Of a stretch of 64,000 nucleotides of DNA, positions 34,652 to 43,950 are shown piece after piece (positions within the stretch are counted from its first letter, which is position 1; the number at the start of each line of letters is the position of its first letter). The DNA is from Bacillus benzoevorans (GTDB taxonomy: Bacteria > Bacillota > Bacilli > Bacillales > Cytobacillaceae). The notes beneath the pieces were generated by a model. That model had not been told where the DNA came from. It searched no databases and saw only the letters and a program-made list of their open reading frames with translations. The stretch covers positions 159,573 through 223,572 of the forward strand of contig NZ_JACHGK010000006.1 in the NCBI RefSeq assembly GCF_014207535.1, given 5' to 3'. Position numbers and translations under genes: made by a program.

Positions 34652-36184
34652 ATGTTTCCAGTAATTAAAGGAGCAAGTTATGTCCTTGTTAATTCCCCTG
34701 ATATGATCATTCATAACGGCTCAACGCAAACGCTTGAAAGAGAAACACACCCAGATTCAGAATACCTAAAGAAATTACCAGAGCATATTCGCTCGTTTGA
34801 AGATTCTGTCGCTTATCCGGCTAATCAAGTTTATATCGGTAATGTTACTCCTTTAGAACTTGCAGCTATGCCAAAGCCATGGTTTGAAAAGAAAATTGAA
34901 AATGCCTCAAGATTTGGGAAATATGGCGAAATCATGCCTCAAGAAGAGTTTTATGGTCTGATAAAAGTATCAGATGCATTTGACCTTGTTTTAATTGAAA
35001 AAGGATATATGGCTAACGTTAAGACTCAATTTGAAGCACACCCGCTTTTAAAGGACCTTACAGCAAAACTTGGTGAAGGTTATGAAATGGCTGACATTGA
35101 AACAGCAGTTAATACACAACATGCTGAGCCGCTTTATCAAAATGGTGAGCTAGTAGGATGTATCAAGAGAGCACATGAGTTCGATAAGAACTTAACTTCA
35201 CATATCATGACAGAAAACCTTGTTGTTAAAGCTTCAGGTATCCTTGCAGGATTACATTTATTAGACAAGTATGACATTAACAAGGATGAGATCGAATATA
35301 TTATCGAGTGTTCAGAAGAAGCTTGTGGAGATATGAACCAAAGAGGCGGCGGTAACTTCGCGAAGTCTATCGGAGAAATACTTGGATTAACGAATGCTAC
35401 TGGTTCAGACCTTAGAGGTTTCTGTGCTGCACCTTCACATTCCCTTGTAAGCGCTGCAGGGCTTGTAAAGTCTGGAATATACAAGAATGTTCTTGTCATC
35501 GCAGGTGGAGCTTCAGCTAAACTTGCCATGAACGGTAAGGACCACGTCAAGAAAGACATGCCAATCATCGAAGACGTAATCGGCGGATTCGCCGTTCTTA
35601 TTTCTGAAAATGATGGAGTGAACCCAATTATCAGAACAGACGCTATCGGAAGACATACAGTAGGTGCCGGTGCATCACCACAGGCTGTTATGGAGGCTCT
35701 TGTTGCGAAACCACTTGATGCAGCTGGACTTTCATTTACAGATATCGATGTCTATTCTTCAGAAATGCAAAACCCTGAAGCTACAGAACCAGCTGGTGCT
35801 GGAGACGTTCCAACAGCTAACTACAAGATGATCGGTGCTCTTGCAGTTAAGAAGGGGCAATTAGAAAAAGCTAAGCTTCCTGAATTCTTTAAGCAAGCAG
35901 GATACGTGGGATTTGCACCAACACAAGGTCATATTCCATCAGGTGTTCCATCAGTAGGATTTGCCAGAGAGCAAATTCTTGAAGGAGCAATTAACAGATT
36001 AATGGTTATCGGAAAAGGTAGCTTATTCCTTGGTAGAATGACAAACCTATTTGATGGCTGCTCATTAATAATTGAAAAGAATACTGGATTAGTAGAAGAG
36101 GCCGGCGCAGTTTCTAAAGATGAAGTAAAGAGCATGGTTGCAGAGGCTATGAAGGATTTTGCTTCCTACCTACTTCAGAAGTAA
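34652..36184 (+). CDS. grdC: Glycine reductase component C, beta subunit GrdC
   Basis: Subunit of the acetyl-phosphate-forming component C, which releases acetyl phosphate from Se-carboxymethyl GrdA. The 510-residue product resembles thiolase/ketoacyl-synthase-fold proteins, with EEACGDMNQRGGGNFAKSIG and GFCAAPSHSLVSAAG near residue 240-260. ATG 34652, with GGAGGTG 7 bases upstream, gives MFPVIKGASYV and is preferred to the earlier ATG at 34622. Confidence 0.95.
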   Translation: MFPVIKGASYVLVNSPDMIIHNGSTQTLERETHPDSEYLKKLPEHIRSFEDSVAYPANQVYIGNVTPLELAAMPKPWFEKKIENASRFGKYGEIMPQEEFYGLIKVSDAFDLVLIEKGYMANVKTQFEAHPLLKDLTAKLGEGYEMADIETAVNTQHAEPLYQNGELVGCIKRAHEFDKNLTSHIMTENLVVKASGILAGLHLLDKYDINKDEIEYIIECSEEACGDMNQRGGGNFAKSIGEILGLTNATGSDLRGFCAAPSHSLVSAAGLVKSGIYKNVLVIAGGASAKLAMNGKDHVKKDMPIIEDVIGGFAVLISENDGVNPIIRTDAIGRHTVGAGASPQAVMEALVAKPLDAAGLSFTDIDVYSSEMQNPEATEPAGAGDVPTANYKMIGALAVKKGQLEKAKLPEFFKQAGYVGFAPTQGHIPSGVPSVGFAREQILEGAINRLMVIGKGSLFLGRMTNLFDGCSLIIEKNTGLVEEAGAVSKDEVKSMVAEAMKDFASYLLQK

Positions 36185-36195
36185 GGGGTGATAGC

Positions 36196-37362
36196 ATGTC
36201 AAAGGACAACGTTAATAATCTTATTGGTCAAGTATTTAGTGAAATAGCAGATGCTATGGAGAGTGGAAGCTTTGGCAGCAGAGTGAAAGTAGGTTTAACA
36301 ACTCTTGGAAGTGAGCATGGAGTTGAGGAACTTGTCAAGGCTGCTGAAATGGCATCAAACAAATACAGAGACTTCGAAGTCGTATTAATTGGACCAAAGG
36401 TTGATACGAAGCTTACTGTTTACGAAGTAAGCAGTGAAGACGAAGCTCATAAGGTAATGGAAAAACTCCTTGATGCAAATGAAATTCAAGGCTGCGTTAC
36501 AATGCACTATAACTTCCCAATCGGTGTTTCAACAGTGGGCAGAGTCATTACTCCGGCAAAAGGCAAGGAGATGATTCTTGCTACAACTACAGGAACTTCA
36601 TCCACTCACCGGGTTGAGGGTATGGTGAAGAATGCCATTTACGGGATCATTACGGCCAAAGCTTGTGGAATTGAAAACCCAACTGTAGGTATTCTGAATG
36701 TTGATGGAGCAAGACAGGTTGAAAGAGCACTTAAAGACCTTATCGCAAAGGGTTATGAAGTGAACTTTACTGAATCTGTTAGAGCAGATGGCGGGGCTGT
36801 TATGAGAGGAAATGACCTTCTTACAGGAACACCTGATGTTATGATTACTGATTCATTAACAGGAAACATTCTGATGAAGATGTTCTCGTCCTATACTACA
36901 GGAGGAAGCTATGAAGCTTCAGGCTATGGATATGGCCCAGGAGTTGGCGAAGGATATGGAAGACTAATCAATATTATTTCAAGAGCGTCTGGTGCGCCGG
37001 TTATTTGTGAAGCATTAAGATACAGTGCAACATGTGCGCAAAATAATATCATTGAGGTTTCCAAGAATGAATTCGCTAAGCTATACAAAGCAGGACTTAA
37101 GGATGTTCTTGCAAAACTAACGCAAGCAAGTGAAAAGAAGGAAACTAGTTCAGAAGAAGTTGTTGCGCCTCCTAAGAAGGTTGTAACATCCTCAATTGCT
37201 GGTATTGATATTCTTGAACTTGAAGATGCAGTAAAAGAACTTTGGAAAAAAGGCGTATACTCAGAAAGCGGAATGGGATGTACGGGTCCTATCGTTCTTA
37301 TCGCTGATGATGAAGCGGACAAAGCGAAAGAAATTTTAACTGCAGCAGGTTATATGTCATAA
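36196..37362 (+). CDS. grdD: Glycine reductase component C, alpha subunit GrdD
   Basis: Second subunit of component C. The 388-residue protein resembles the phosphate-acetyltransferase/PlsX-type fold, as other GrdD proteins do, and carries a C-terminal section with Cys in SESGMGCTGPIVLI near residue 356. AGGGGTG precedes the ATG, 11 bases after grdC. It is last in the operon and followed by a terminator. No acetate kinase is in the window to turn the acetyl phosphate into ATP; a chromosomal copy is presumed. Confidence 0.95.
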   Translation: MSKDNVNNLIGQVFSEIADAMESGSFGSRVKVGLTTLGSEHGVEELVKAAEMASNKYRDFEVVLIGPKVDTKLTVYEVSSEDEAHKVMEKLLDANEIQGCVTMHYNFPIGVSTVGRVITPAKGKEMILATTTGTSSTHRVEGMVKNAIYGIITAKACGIENPTVGILNVDGARQVERALKDLIAKGYEVNFTESVRADGGAVMRGNDLLTGTPDVMITDSLTGNILMKMFSSYTTGGSYEASGYGYGPGVGEGYGRLINIISRASGAPVICEALRYSATCAQNNIIEVSKNEFAKLYKAGLKDVLAKLTQASEKKETSSEEVVAPPKKVVTSSIAGIDILELEDAVKELWKKGVYSESGMGCTGPIVLIADDEADKAKEILTAAGYMS

Positions 37363-37366
37363 ACCT

Positions 37367-37404
37367 CGAAAAAGGCAATGGGGACTAATCATTGCCCTTT
37401 TTCG
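37367..37404 (+). terminator. Intrinsic terminator of the grd operon
   Basis: CGAAAAAGGCAATG pairs with CATTGCCCTTTTTCG around a 9-base loop, right after the grdD stop. Confidence 0.88.
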
Positions 37405-37451
37405 AATATTAGTTAAGTTAGATCGTTACCTGGTAAGGTGCGGTCTATTTC

Positions 37452-38585
37452 CTATATAATAAGATACTGGATAAAAATAAAAAATGCTAAAAAAGAAAAG
37501 TTGTAGATACTGAATGTTAGTATATATTTCTTTGTCTCTTCAGGTTTTACCTGAACATATAGCTTGTAGGAGATGACGCTGGCCATTGAAGCGATGAGTG
37601 TTCCTAGTCCCCCGATATTCACTCCCAATAACAATGGTTTCCAATCGGTTGTAAATTCTGCAAGAAGGATTGAGGCAGGGACATTACTAATCAATTGGCT
37701 AAGTAATATGGAACTGAAATAGACGGAACTTGAGTCGTTTAGACTTGCGCTGGCAAATGCCTGTACAGCATTCGTATGCGAAATGTTTCCGATAAAAATA
37801 AAAAAGCAAATAAAAGTTAGCAGTAAGAGATAATCGATTTGGATCAATAATTTTTTATTGATAAGAAATACGGTCATCAATGTAACCATGAACGCAATTG
37901 GATAACTTATGATGCCAAAAATAGATGCAATGCTGACTGCCAAAACTAGACCCCAAATCGTTACTGCTTTTCGATCCTCAACTTGTATCGGAGCCAGCTC
38001 CACTTTCAACTGCTTTTTGTGAAGCCTGTGAATTAAAAAATAAAGAGATACGATCCCTAGAACTACGAAAGAAGAAACAGTTATAAAAAAGGCCATCGGT
38101 TTTAAACCATAATGAGAATAGATAAATAAATTTTGTGGATTTCCCATAGGTGTAAAGCTGCTGCCGATATTTGCCGCTATGGTTTGCAGGATGATCGTCT
38201 CCATCATGGGCGTATTAGTCCTTCTGCTGATAACAAGAGTCAGTGGTACAAAGGTCAGTAACGCCACATCGTTTGTGACAAACATTGAGCTAAAAAAGCA
38301 TAAGAAAATGAGAATGGCTGAAACAGATCTGCTATTATCACATCTGCTTACTATGCTAATCGCGATTTTGTCTAGTACTCTGAGTTCCTCCAGCGCTTTA
38401 ATAGCAAGCATAAGATTAAATAAACTGACCAGTACAGAAAGATTAACATACTCCCACTTTGGAGGATGAACGAAGCAGCTTACTATCGCCAATAGCAGCG
38501 AAATGGTAAACACTTTGTCTTTTATCAAAAAACTAAAATTGATATTGAATTTTTTCTTATTTTGAATAAATACTGATTCTTTCAT
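37452..38585 (-). CDS. Anion permease of the SLC13/ArsB-NhaD superfamily
   Basis: Membrane protein of 377 residues with about ten hydrophobic segments. FVTNDVALLTFVPL near residue 105 and NVGGLGT-like NIGGLGTLIAS near residue 324 are the paired motifs of this ion-transporter superfamily, whose members move di- or tricarboxylates, sulfate or arsenite. The substrate is unknown. It converges on the grd operon from the minus strand. The start has only GGTGGTGGG as a possible ribosome site. Confidence 0.82.
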   Translation of the reverse strand: MKESVFIQNKKKFNINFSFLIKDKVFTISLLLAIVSCFVHPPKWEYVNLSVLVSLFNLMLAIKALEELRVLDKIAISIVSRCDNSRSVSAILIFLCFFSSMFVTNDVALLTFVPLTLVISRRTNTPMMETIILQTIAANIGSSFTPMGNPQNLFIYSHYGLKPMAFFITVSSFVVLGIVSLYFLIHRLHKKQLKVELAPIQVEDRKAVTIWGLVLAVSIASIFGIISYPIAFMVTLMTVFLINKKLLIQIDYLLLLTFICFFIFIGNISHTNAVQAFASASLNDSSSVYFSSILLSQLISNVPASILLAEFTTDWKPLLLGVNIGGLGTLIASMASVISYKLYVQVKPEETKKYILTFSIYNFSFLAFFIFIQYLII

Positions 38586-38692
38586 GACCCACCACCGGCA
38601 ACTTTAGATATGGCAAAAACAATGATATGATTCTATCATGTACCTTTTAGGTTGGGAATAAGTTTTTCTAACGAAATGGGTCTAGCGTTAAA

Positions 38693-38722
38693 TGGCTGTG
38701 AATTGACGGAAATTCACAGCCA
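38693..38722. terminator. Palindromic hairpin near the permease promoter region
   Basis: TGGCTGTGAATT pairs perfectly with AATTCACAGCCA around a 6-base loop. T and A tracts are weak, so it could be an operator rather than a terminator. Confidence 0.5.
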
Positions 38723-38758
38723 AAAGCTGAGAATAAACTAGAATGATAAGCAGAAATA

Positions 38759-38798
38759 GAGAAAGGTGAAATGGAGTACGCTCAATTTCACCTTTCTC
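38759..38798 (-). terminator. Terminator of the rhodanese lipoprotein gene
   Basis: GAGAAAGGTGAAAT pairs with ATTTCACCTTTCTC over 14 bp. It lies 36 bases past the minus-strand stop codon. Confidence 0.65.
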
Positions 38799-38833
38799 AT
38801 TACGTAAAGCAATTATGTCTCAACCTCGATGAA

Positions 38834-39604
38834 TCAACAACAATCTAGTTCAAATGGGTATTCTTTCACACCTTCAATGGAATTAACGATATTTTCATAA
38901 CCAAGACTTTCTAAGTGTTTGGCGACTTCAGCACTTTTTGTACCTGTATTGCAATATAATGCGATGGTCTTTCTCTTTGGTAGTTGGTCTAAATAGGCTT
39001 CAACTTCATCAAAAGGAACATTAATCGCTCCCTCAATCATGCCTTCTTCTTCTACTTGTTTTGCCGGGCGTACATCGACTAAAACGATATCCTTGTTTTC
39101 ATCAATTAAGGTTTGAAAAGCTTCGCCTCTTACATCCTCATATTGAACCAAATCATACTTGAATTCCTTTACACCTTGGGCATTGGTCACATCTTGGAAT
39201 CCGTTGTTAACGAGAATTTCAGCAGCTTGGCCGCTTTTCTTACCTGAATTACAGTAGGCAATAATCGGTTTATCTTTATAATCTTTCAGTTCAGCCAATC
39301 TGCCTTCAAATTCATCAATATTGATATTAATAGCATTAGGGATGTGACCAGCCTTGTACTCATCTGCTGAACGAACATCAATGATGAGCACTTCATCTTT
39401 TTTCTTATCAGAGTTTTGCGCAACTAGTTCCTCGCCTGTCATCGTTTTAATTTCAGCTGTTTTGGCCGTGGTCTCTGTTGCAGCGCTTTCTGTCTTAGTG
39501 GCAGTATTTGCCGGTTTTGCCTCATCCTGAGAGCAAGCAGCTGTCAGCATCGCAGCTAAAGCAATAGTTGATAAAACTGAAATGATTTTTAACTTATTCT
39601 TCAT
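38834..39604 (-). CDS. Two-domain rhodanese lipoprotein (sulfurtransferase)
   Basis: Extracytoplasmic sulfurtransferase of 256 residues. A signal peptide ends in the lipobox LTAAC at Cys24. Two rhodanese domains follow, each with an active-site loop: AYCNSGKKSGQ near residue 121 and LYCNTGTKSAE near residue 219. It ends in Cys-Cys. It is divergent from the ydjY-like gene across a 333-base control region. In E. coli the rhodanese ynjE lies with the ydj/ynj genes, so this is probably its functional counterpart, inferred from context. Both catalytic positions are Cys; the terminal TGA is an ordinary stop. Confidence 0.88.
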   Translation of the reverse strand: MKNKLKIISVLSTIALAAMLTAACSQDEAKPANTATKTESAATETTAKTAEIKTMTGEELVAQNSDKKKDEVLIIDVRSADEYKAGHIPNAININIDEFEGRLAELKDYKDKPIIAYCNSGKKSGQAAEILVNNGFQDVTNAQGVKEFKYDLVQYEDVRGEAFQTLIDENKDIVLVDVRPAKQVEEEGMIEGAINVPFDEVEAYLDQLPKRKTIALYCNTGTKSAEVAKHLESLGYENIVNSIEGVKEYPFELDCC

Positions 39605-39937
39605 AAAAGCAAAGCCTCCTTATTATAGCGAAAAAATAATATCTGCCACTAAGCTTACATGACGATCGAACGATAATCAATTTATATAATATGAAGGTTT
39701 TGTGAAAAGAGGTATTTTACCTTTGCAGTAAATGTGATAAAATAAGGGTTTTATACCACTTATCTATAAAATCAATATACTTTAAGTGAATCTATCGATA
39801 AAATGAATTTATAACCATATATCGTTTAATTATAATGAAGTTAGGTAAAATATTATAGTAGCATAATGTCTAAAATATCGGAATATTTATGCTCTGAATT
39901 TTACTACTTGTGGATTGTAATTAAGGAGGAATAAGTA
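39605..39937. other. Divergent control region of the rhodanese and ydjY-like genes
   Basis: The 333 AT-rich bases contain no ORF. They must hold promoters for both directions. I see TATCGATAAA-type words near 39792 and several AT-rich -10-like words, but nothing I would call a defined operator. Confidence 0.35.
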
Positions 39938-40675
39938 ATGAAATTGACCAAAAAGGCAATCATTGCAGCTGTACTATTTGTATTCATGATTGGATTGGCT
40001 GGATGCGGCTCCAACAATGGAGGGAATGCAGCCGATACGAAAAAACAGGAAGAGACAGCAAAAACAACTGATTCTCAAAAACAGGAAAAGACAGCAAAAG
40101 CACCTGACCAAGTAGGCGGTGTATCACTAGAAAATCCGATAAAAGTTGACAAAGAAGCTGGTACTGTAACGGTTCTTGCTCAAGTAAATGGTAAGTATTT
40201 TACAGAAACAACACGTCACGCTTCAGTATTCAAGGATGGCTCTAATGGAGCTAAATCTGTATTTACTGCATATGGAAATCAAATGGACTTCTATGATGCG
40301 CTTGTAGAGATTGGAGCTGAGCCAGGAAACAACATGACTCCTGATAATGCTGCAACTACTCATGTTGAAGGTACACCTATTGAAATGAAGGTTACTTGGA
40401 ATGGTGCTGATAAGGAATATAATGTGAATGATGTGATTAAAGATAGCAACGGAAATAAAATTGCTTTCAAATTTGGCGGAAATCATGATAGAGCTTTAGA
40501 AAAGAATACTGGATGCATATCTTGTCTGGACAGCTGCCCAGTTGGTATAATATCCAACTCTACTTATACTAATGGTGCAGTAGAAAATTCTAAAGAAGTG
40601 AAGTTCACTGGAAATCAAGATGTTCTTCCAGAGGATGGAACTTATGTAGCTACAGTATATTCCATTGCAAAATAA
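39938..40675 (+). CDS. YdjY-like lipoprotein
   Basis: Predicted surface lipoprotein of 245 residues. Its signal peptide ends in LAGC at Cys23, followed by a Lys/Thr/Gln-rich linker. The body (VDKEAGTVTVLAQVNGKYF, YGNQMDFYDALVEIGAEPG) resembles the YdjY family. A cysteine cluster GCISCLDSCPVGI near residue 189 has the CxxCxxxCP spacing of iron-sulfur or other metal-binding sites. In E. coli ydjY lies with two TVP38-type genes and ynjABCDE; here it begins an equivalent cluster. GGAGGA precedes the ATG. Function unknown. Confidence 0.8.
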   Translation: MKLTKKAIIAAVLFVFMIGLAGCGSNNGGNAADTKKQEETAKTTDSQKQEKTAKAPDQVGGVSLENPIKVDKEAGTVTVLAQVNGKYFTETTRHASVFKDGSNGAKSVFTAYGNQMDFYDALVEIGAEPGNNMTPDNAATTHVEGTPIEMKVTWNGADKEYNVNDVIKDSNGNKIAFKFGGNHDRALEKNTGCISCLDSCPVGIISNSTYTNGAVENSKEVKFTGNQDVLPEDGTYVATVYSIAK

Positions 40676-40743
40676 TTTAGCTTAAGTTTTATATTGGTAT
40701 GGGGGGGTTTGTCACACAGAATCATTCAGGAGGTCAGGAGTTC

Positions 40744-41952
40744 ATGTTAAAAGCAAGGCTGCTCTTTTACTACACTACTGCAGGTATAGCGCTCGGTTTC
40801 CTTATCAATATGCTGCTGTTTTTTAACGTAGCATATGAAATGATGATAGGACTAGGATTAGTCATGTATATTTTTACAGGCTTTGGACTAATGGTCGCTA
40901 TTGCGAAGAAAAGACTGGATTGGAAGTATTCATTTTTTTATATTGAGCTGGCGGCTATCCTATTAGCTTTACTAACGGGAAGATTACAACAATTCTTTTA
41001 TATTACAAGAGAAGCATTAGTCATCACAAATCCTGTATCAGAGATACAACCTATTTTCATTGTATGTGCCATAATCATAAATTTAGTGAACCTATATATT
41101 GTAAGTACGATAGGAAAGTACCAAAAGGAATATACGAAGGAAGAAAGAAAAGCTTTAAAAGCAAAACAAGTAAAACTAAGTGAATTAAGGGAAGAGCTGG
41201 ATGAAGAGGAAATTGCACAAATTAAGAAAAGAAGAAAACTTGGAAGAATTATTGCAGTTGTTGGGATAGCCATTTTTATGATTTGCTACTTTACCATTCC
41301 TACTCTTCATAATGGATTAAATCATGCTTTTAGTACGATATCTAAGCTGGATACAGCAGTAGTAATTGAATATTTGCGATCATATGGAAAATTGGCGATA
41401 GTCGTGTCATTTACTCTTATGGTTCTTCAATCAATTGCTGCACCCATTCCGGCGTTCCTTATTACTCTTTCAAATGCAGCTATATTTGGCTGGTGGCAAG
41501 GGGCGATACTATCTTGGGCTTCTGCCATGGCTGGGGCTGCACTATGCTTCTATATCGCAAGAGTACTTGGCAGAGATGCTGTAGAAAAGCTTACTAGCAA
41601 AGGTGCAATGGAAAGTGTAGATGTTTTCTTCGAAAAATACGGAAACCGTACAATAATGGTCTGCAGGCTTTTACCATTTGTCTCCTTTGATTTTGTCAGT
41701 TATGCTGCCGGTCTTACGAATATGAAATTTTGGTCATTCTTCATCGCAACAGGTATCGGTCAATTACCTGCGACAATCGTATATTCATACGTTGGAGGAA
41801 CCCTTACAGGCGGGGCTCAGAAATTGTTTGTCGGATTATTAACCTTGTTTGCCTTATCGATTCTAATAGGTGTTGCAAAGAGAGTATATAACGACAAACA
41901 ACAACGTAAAGGTAAGATAGAAGAAAAAGAGATAAAAGAAGAAATGGTATAA
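40744..41952 (+). CDS. TVP38/TMEM64 (VTT domain) membrane protein, YdjX/YdjZ-like
   Basis: Integral membrane protein of 402 residues. The first 110 residues form about four hydrophobic segments, a charged linker follows near residues 130-170, and the C-terminal part is a SNARE-associated/VTT domain with APIPAFLITLSNAAIFGWW near residue 236 and CRLLPFVSFDFVSYAAG. DedA/VTT proteins are thought to be lipid scramblases or transporters. ATG 40744, with CAGGAGGTCAGGAG upstream, is preferred to the ATG at 40699, which would lie upstream of the ribosome site. It matches the ydjX/ydjZ position of E. coli. Confidence 0.85.
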   Translation: MLKARLLFYYTTAGIALGFLINMLLFFNVAYEMMIGLGLVMYIFTGFGLMVAIAKKRLDWKYSFFYIELAAILLALLTGRLQQFFYITREALVITNPVSEIQPIFIVCAIIINLVNLYIVSTIGKYQKEYTKEERKALKAKQVKLSELREELDEEEIAQIKKRRKLGRIIAVVGIAIFMICYFTIPTLHNGLNHAFSTISKLDTAVVIEYLRSYGKLAIVVSFTLMVLQSIAAPIPAFLITLSNAAIFGWWQGAILSWASAMAGAALCFYIARVLGRDAVEKLTSKGAMESVDVFFEKYGNRTIMVCRLLPFVSFDFVSYAAGLTNMKFWSFFIATGIGQLPATIVYSYVGGTLTGGAQKLFVGLLTLFALSILIGVAKRVYNDKQQRKGKIEEKEIKEEMV

Positions 41953-41966
41953 TAACTAAAACGAGG

Positions 41967-42004
41967 TGGTGTGACAAAAGCATGCAAATACTTTTATCAC
42001 ACCA
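41967..42004 (+). terminator. Hairpin between the VTT gene and the flippase-like gene
   Basis: TGGTGTGACAAAAG pairs with CTTTTATCACACCA (one C-A mismatch) around a 10-base loop. The T tract is weak; it may attenuate. Confidence 0.6.
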
Positions 42005-42081
42005 TTATTGTATAATAAATGCTCATAATTTCACTATTTCAAGTAACGGAACAAAATATTTTACATGAAAAGGTGAGGCAG

Positions 42082-43095
42082 GTGGAAAAGTCTCAAGAGA
42101 ACAAAGTAAAGTCATCCTATTTACAACTTCTCATCAGATTTATAGTCAGTGCAGGTTTAATGGTCTGGATAGTTAAGATGATTGATTGGGATGAGGCCTT
42201 CCGCATCATGAAAGAAGGCTCTCCTTTTTATTTTATCCTCGCCTTTCTTGCGATTCAGATAACTGTCGCAACGAGTATTTGGAAATGGAAAATGCTGATA
42301 CAATCCTCTGAAAAAAAACATCACAGCAATCAAGCATCCCTAACTTACTTAGGGAAACTGTATTATATCGGTTTATTCTTTAATAACTTTATGCCTGGCA
42401 GTGTCGGCGGAGATGTCGTTCGAATTATTTTTTTAGGAAAAAAGACAGGCGTGGCCACAGCGACAACATCGGTATTATTTGAACGGATTACCGCCGGATT
42501 TGCCCTTGTTGGCATTGTTCTCATTTCTGCATTATTTATGGACCAATCCAGACCGTATTTGATTTCATTATTGATTTTAATCGCACTTGCAGCAGGGCTG
42601 TATATTATGTTTAAAATTTTTATGAAAAAGGCAAATGTACCTGAAAAAAACTCATTATCACAGGGGAAACTAAGTACATTACTGGCAAAAGTGAAAGAGG
42701 CTATTATCGGAATTGGGGAAAGAGCACAAAATTATCGCAATGAAAGCTGGCGCTGGTGGGGAATGATTCTACTTCTATCATTTCTTTTTCAGGTCGGAAT
42801 GGCATGGATTAACGATTTATTGTTCCGCAGCTTTGGGATTCATGTCTCGTTCCTGCACTTGCTTGTGATTATCACGTTAATTTCAGTGATTACGATGATT
42901 CCTGTTTCTTTAAATGGACTGGGTGTTCGTGAAGCCAGTTATGTGTTATTTTTCCAAAGTATTGGCGTTCCAGAAGGAATTGCCCTATCGGTCTCATTGT
43001 TATTTTTCTTTCTTGTCACGATCTCCAGTTTAATTGGCGGTCTATTTTGGCTAATGGAAAGGAGGGAAACGAGCTATGAAGCTATCCGGCAATAA
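42082..43095 (+). CDS. Flippase-like membrane protein (lysylphosphatidylglycerol synthase TM / YbhN family)
   Basis: Membrane protein of 337 residues with about eight hydrophobic segments. The family motif NNFMPGSVGGDVVR near residue 108 and SLNGLGVREASYV near residue 275 are typical of the flippase-like domain found in MprF and AglD relatives. GTG 42082, with AAGGTGAGG upstream, is preferred to ATG 42019. The stop lies 20 bases inside the following selenoprotein gene, whose ribosome site GGAAAGGAGGG is within this gene, so the two are translationally coupled. Substrate unknown; a membrane partner for lipid-linked products is inferred. Confidence 0.83.
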   Translation: MEKSQENKVKSSYLQLLIRFIVSAGLMVWIVKMIDWDEAFRIMKEGSPFYFILAFLAIQITVATSIWKWKMLIQSSEKKHHSNQASLTYLGKLYYIGLFFNNFMPGSVGGDVVRIIFLGKKTGVATATTSVLFERITAGFALVGIVLISALFMDQSRPYLISLLILIALAAGLYIMFKIFMKKANVPEKNSLSQGKLSTLLAKVKEAIIGIGERAQNYRNESWRWWGMILLLSFLFQVGMAWINDLLFRSFGIHVSFLHLLVIITLISVITMIPVSLNGLGVREASYVLFFQSIGVPEGIALSVSLLFFFLVTISSLIGGLFWLMERRETSYEAIRQ

Positions 43096-43837
43096 AGTGA
43101 TTGAATCAGTTATGGGCTTGAAAGCGAGTAATATGGTTCACCCCATTGAAGGGGAAATCCCGCTTACTCCATTTGCAAAAGATGTCGGTGATTCCGTCAT
43201 TGCCCTTGTGACAACGTCCGGGGTCCATTTGAAATCACAAGGGGTCTTCGATGTGGAAGCAGGGGATCCAACCGTCCGGTTTATCCCACATACTAGTATA
43301 GAAACAGATTTAATGATTAGTCATACCCATTTCGACCGCAGTGATGCAGACCGGGATATTAACTGCGTTTTTCCGCTTACAAGATTGAAGGAGTTAGCAG
43401 CTGAAGGTGTCATTGGTGGTGCAGCCCCTACCCATTATGGATTAATGGGGTATATCCCAAATACTAAACCTTTGCTTGAAGAAACGATTCCGAAAATCGT
43501 GCAGCAGCTGACATCTGAGCATGTGGATGCGGTTCTGTTGAACCCTGGCTGATATATATGCCATCAATCCGTGGGATTGATTCAATATGGAATTGAAAAG
43601 GCGGGAATTCCGGCGATTTCTATTACCCATTTAGGCAATTTAACGAGAAAGGTTCGCGTTTCCCGTGCGCTGCAGACGAAGTTTCCTTTAGGGCGCAGTT
43701 TTGGAAAAGCGGGTGAGGTAGAGATGCAAAGACAAATTCTATTAGACTGCCTCCAATACTTAAAAGAAATAAAAGAGTCCGAGACGATCATCAAGCTTCC
43801 ATATAAATGGAAAGGAAGATTTGGCAAGGTGAACTAA
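43076..43837 (+). CDS. Orphan selenoprotein of the GrdB/PrdB (glycine/sarcosine/betaine/D-proline reductase) family, Sec159
   Basis: Read through TGA 43550-43552, the frame gives 253 residues. LLNPGUYICHQSVGLIQ places Sec in a UxxC pair, as in the GrdB/PrdB family; before it are TSGVHLKSQGVFD and SHTHFDRSDADRDIN, after it EKAGIPAISITHLGN, all typical of that family. It lacks the long N-terminus of GrdB (435 residues here). No proprotein or A or C component is next to it, so it is not an amino-acid reductase of the usual sort. Being coupled to a flippase-like gene and upstream of a YnjBCD-like importer, it seems to be a redox enzyme for an unknown substrate. A hairpin suited to SECIS function follows the UGA. 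Confidence 0.9.
43563..43581 (+). promoter_or_regulatory. Candidate SECIS hairpin of the orphan selenoprotein gene
   Basis: ATCAATCC-GTG-GGATTGAT is a perfect 8-bp stem beginning 10 nt after the UGA. Opening the terminal C-G pairs gives a larger G-rich loop. Confidence 0.6.
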
Positions 43838-43950
43838 CCGACTAGGTTTTCGTCTCTTTTTTTGTTAGGACAGCTGGAAGGTTATTTCCAATGCAAGTCG
43901 AATTGTAATCTATAAGATTTTTATCAAGATAGTTAAGAGAGGATGTTGAA

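Noticed and set aside
38834..38836. TGA after the Cys-Cys end of the rhodanese lipoprotein as a further Sec codon
   Set aside because: Both catalytic rhodanese positions are already Cys, the frame after TGA runs only seven codons, and no family sequence continues. It is an ordinary stop.
40699..40743. ATG 40699 as the start of the VTT protein
   Set aside because: A strong ribosome site lies between it and ATG 40744, and the extension is not family-like.
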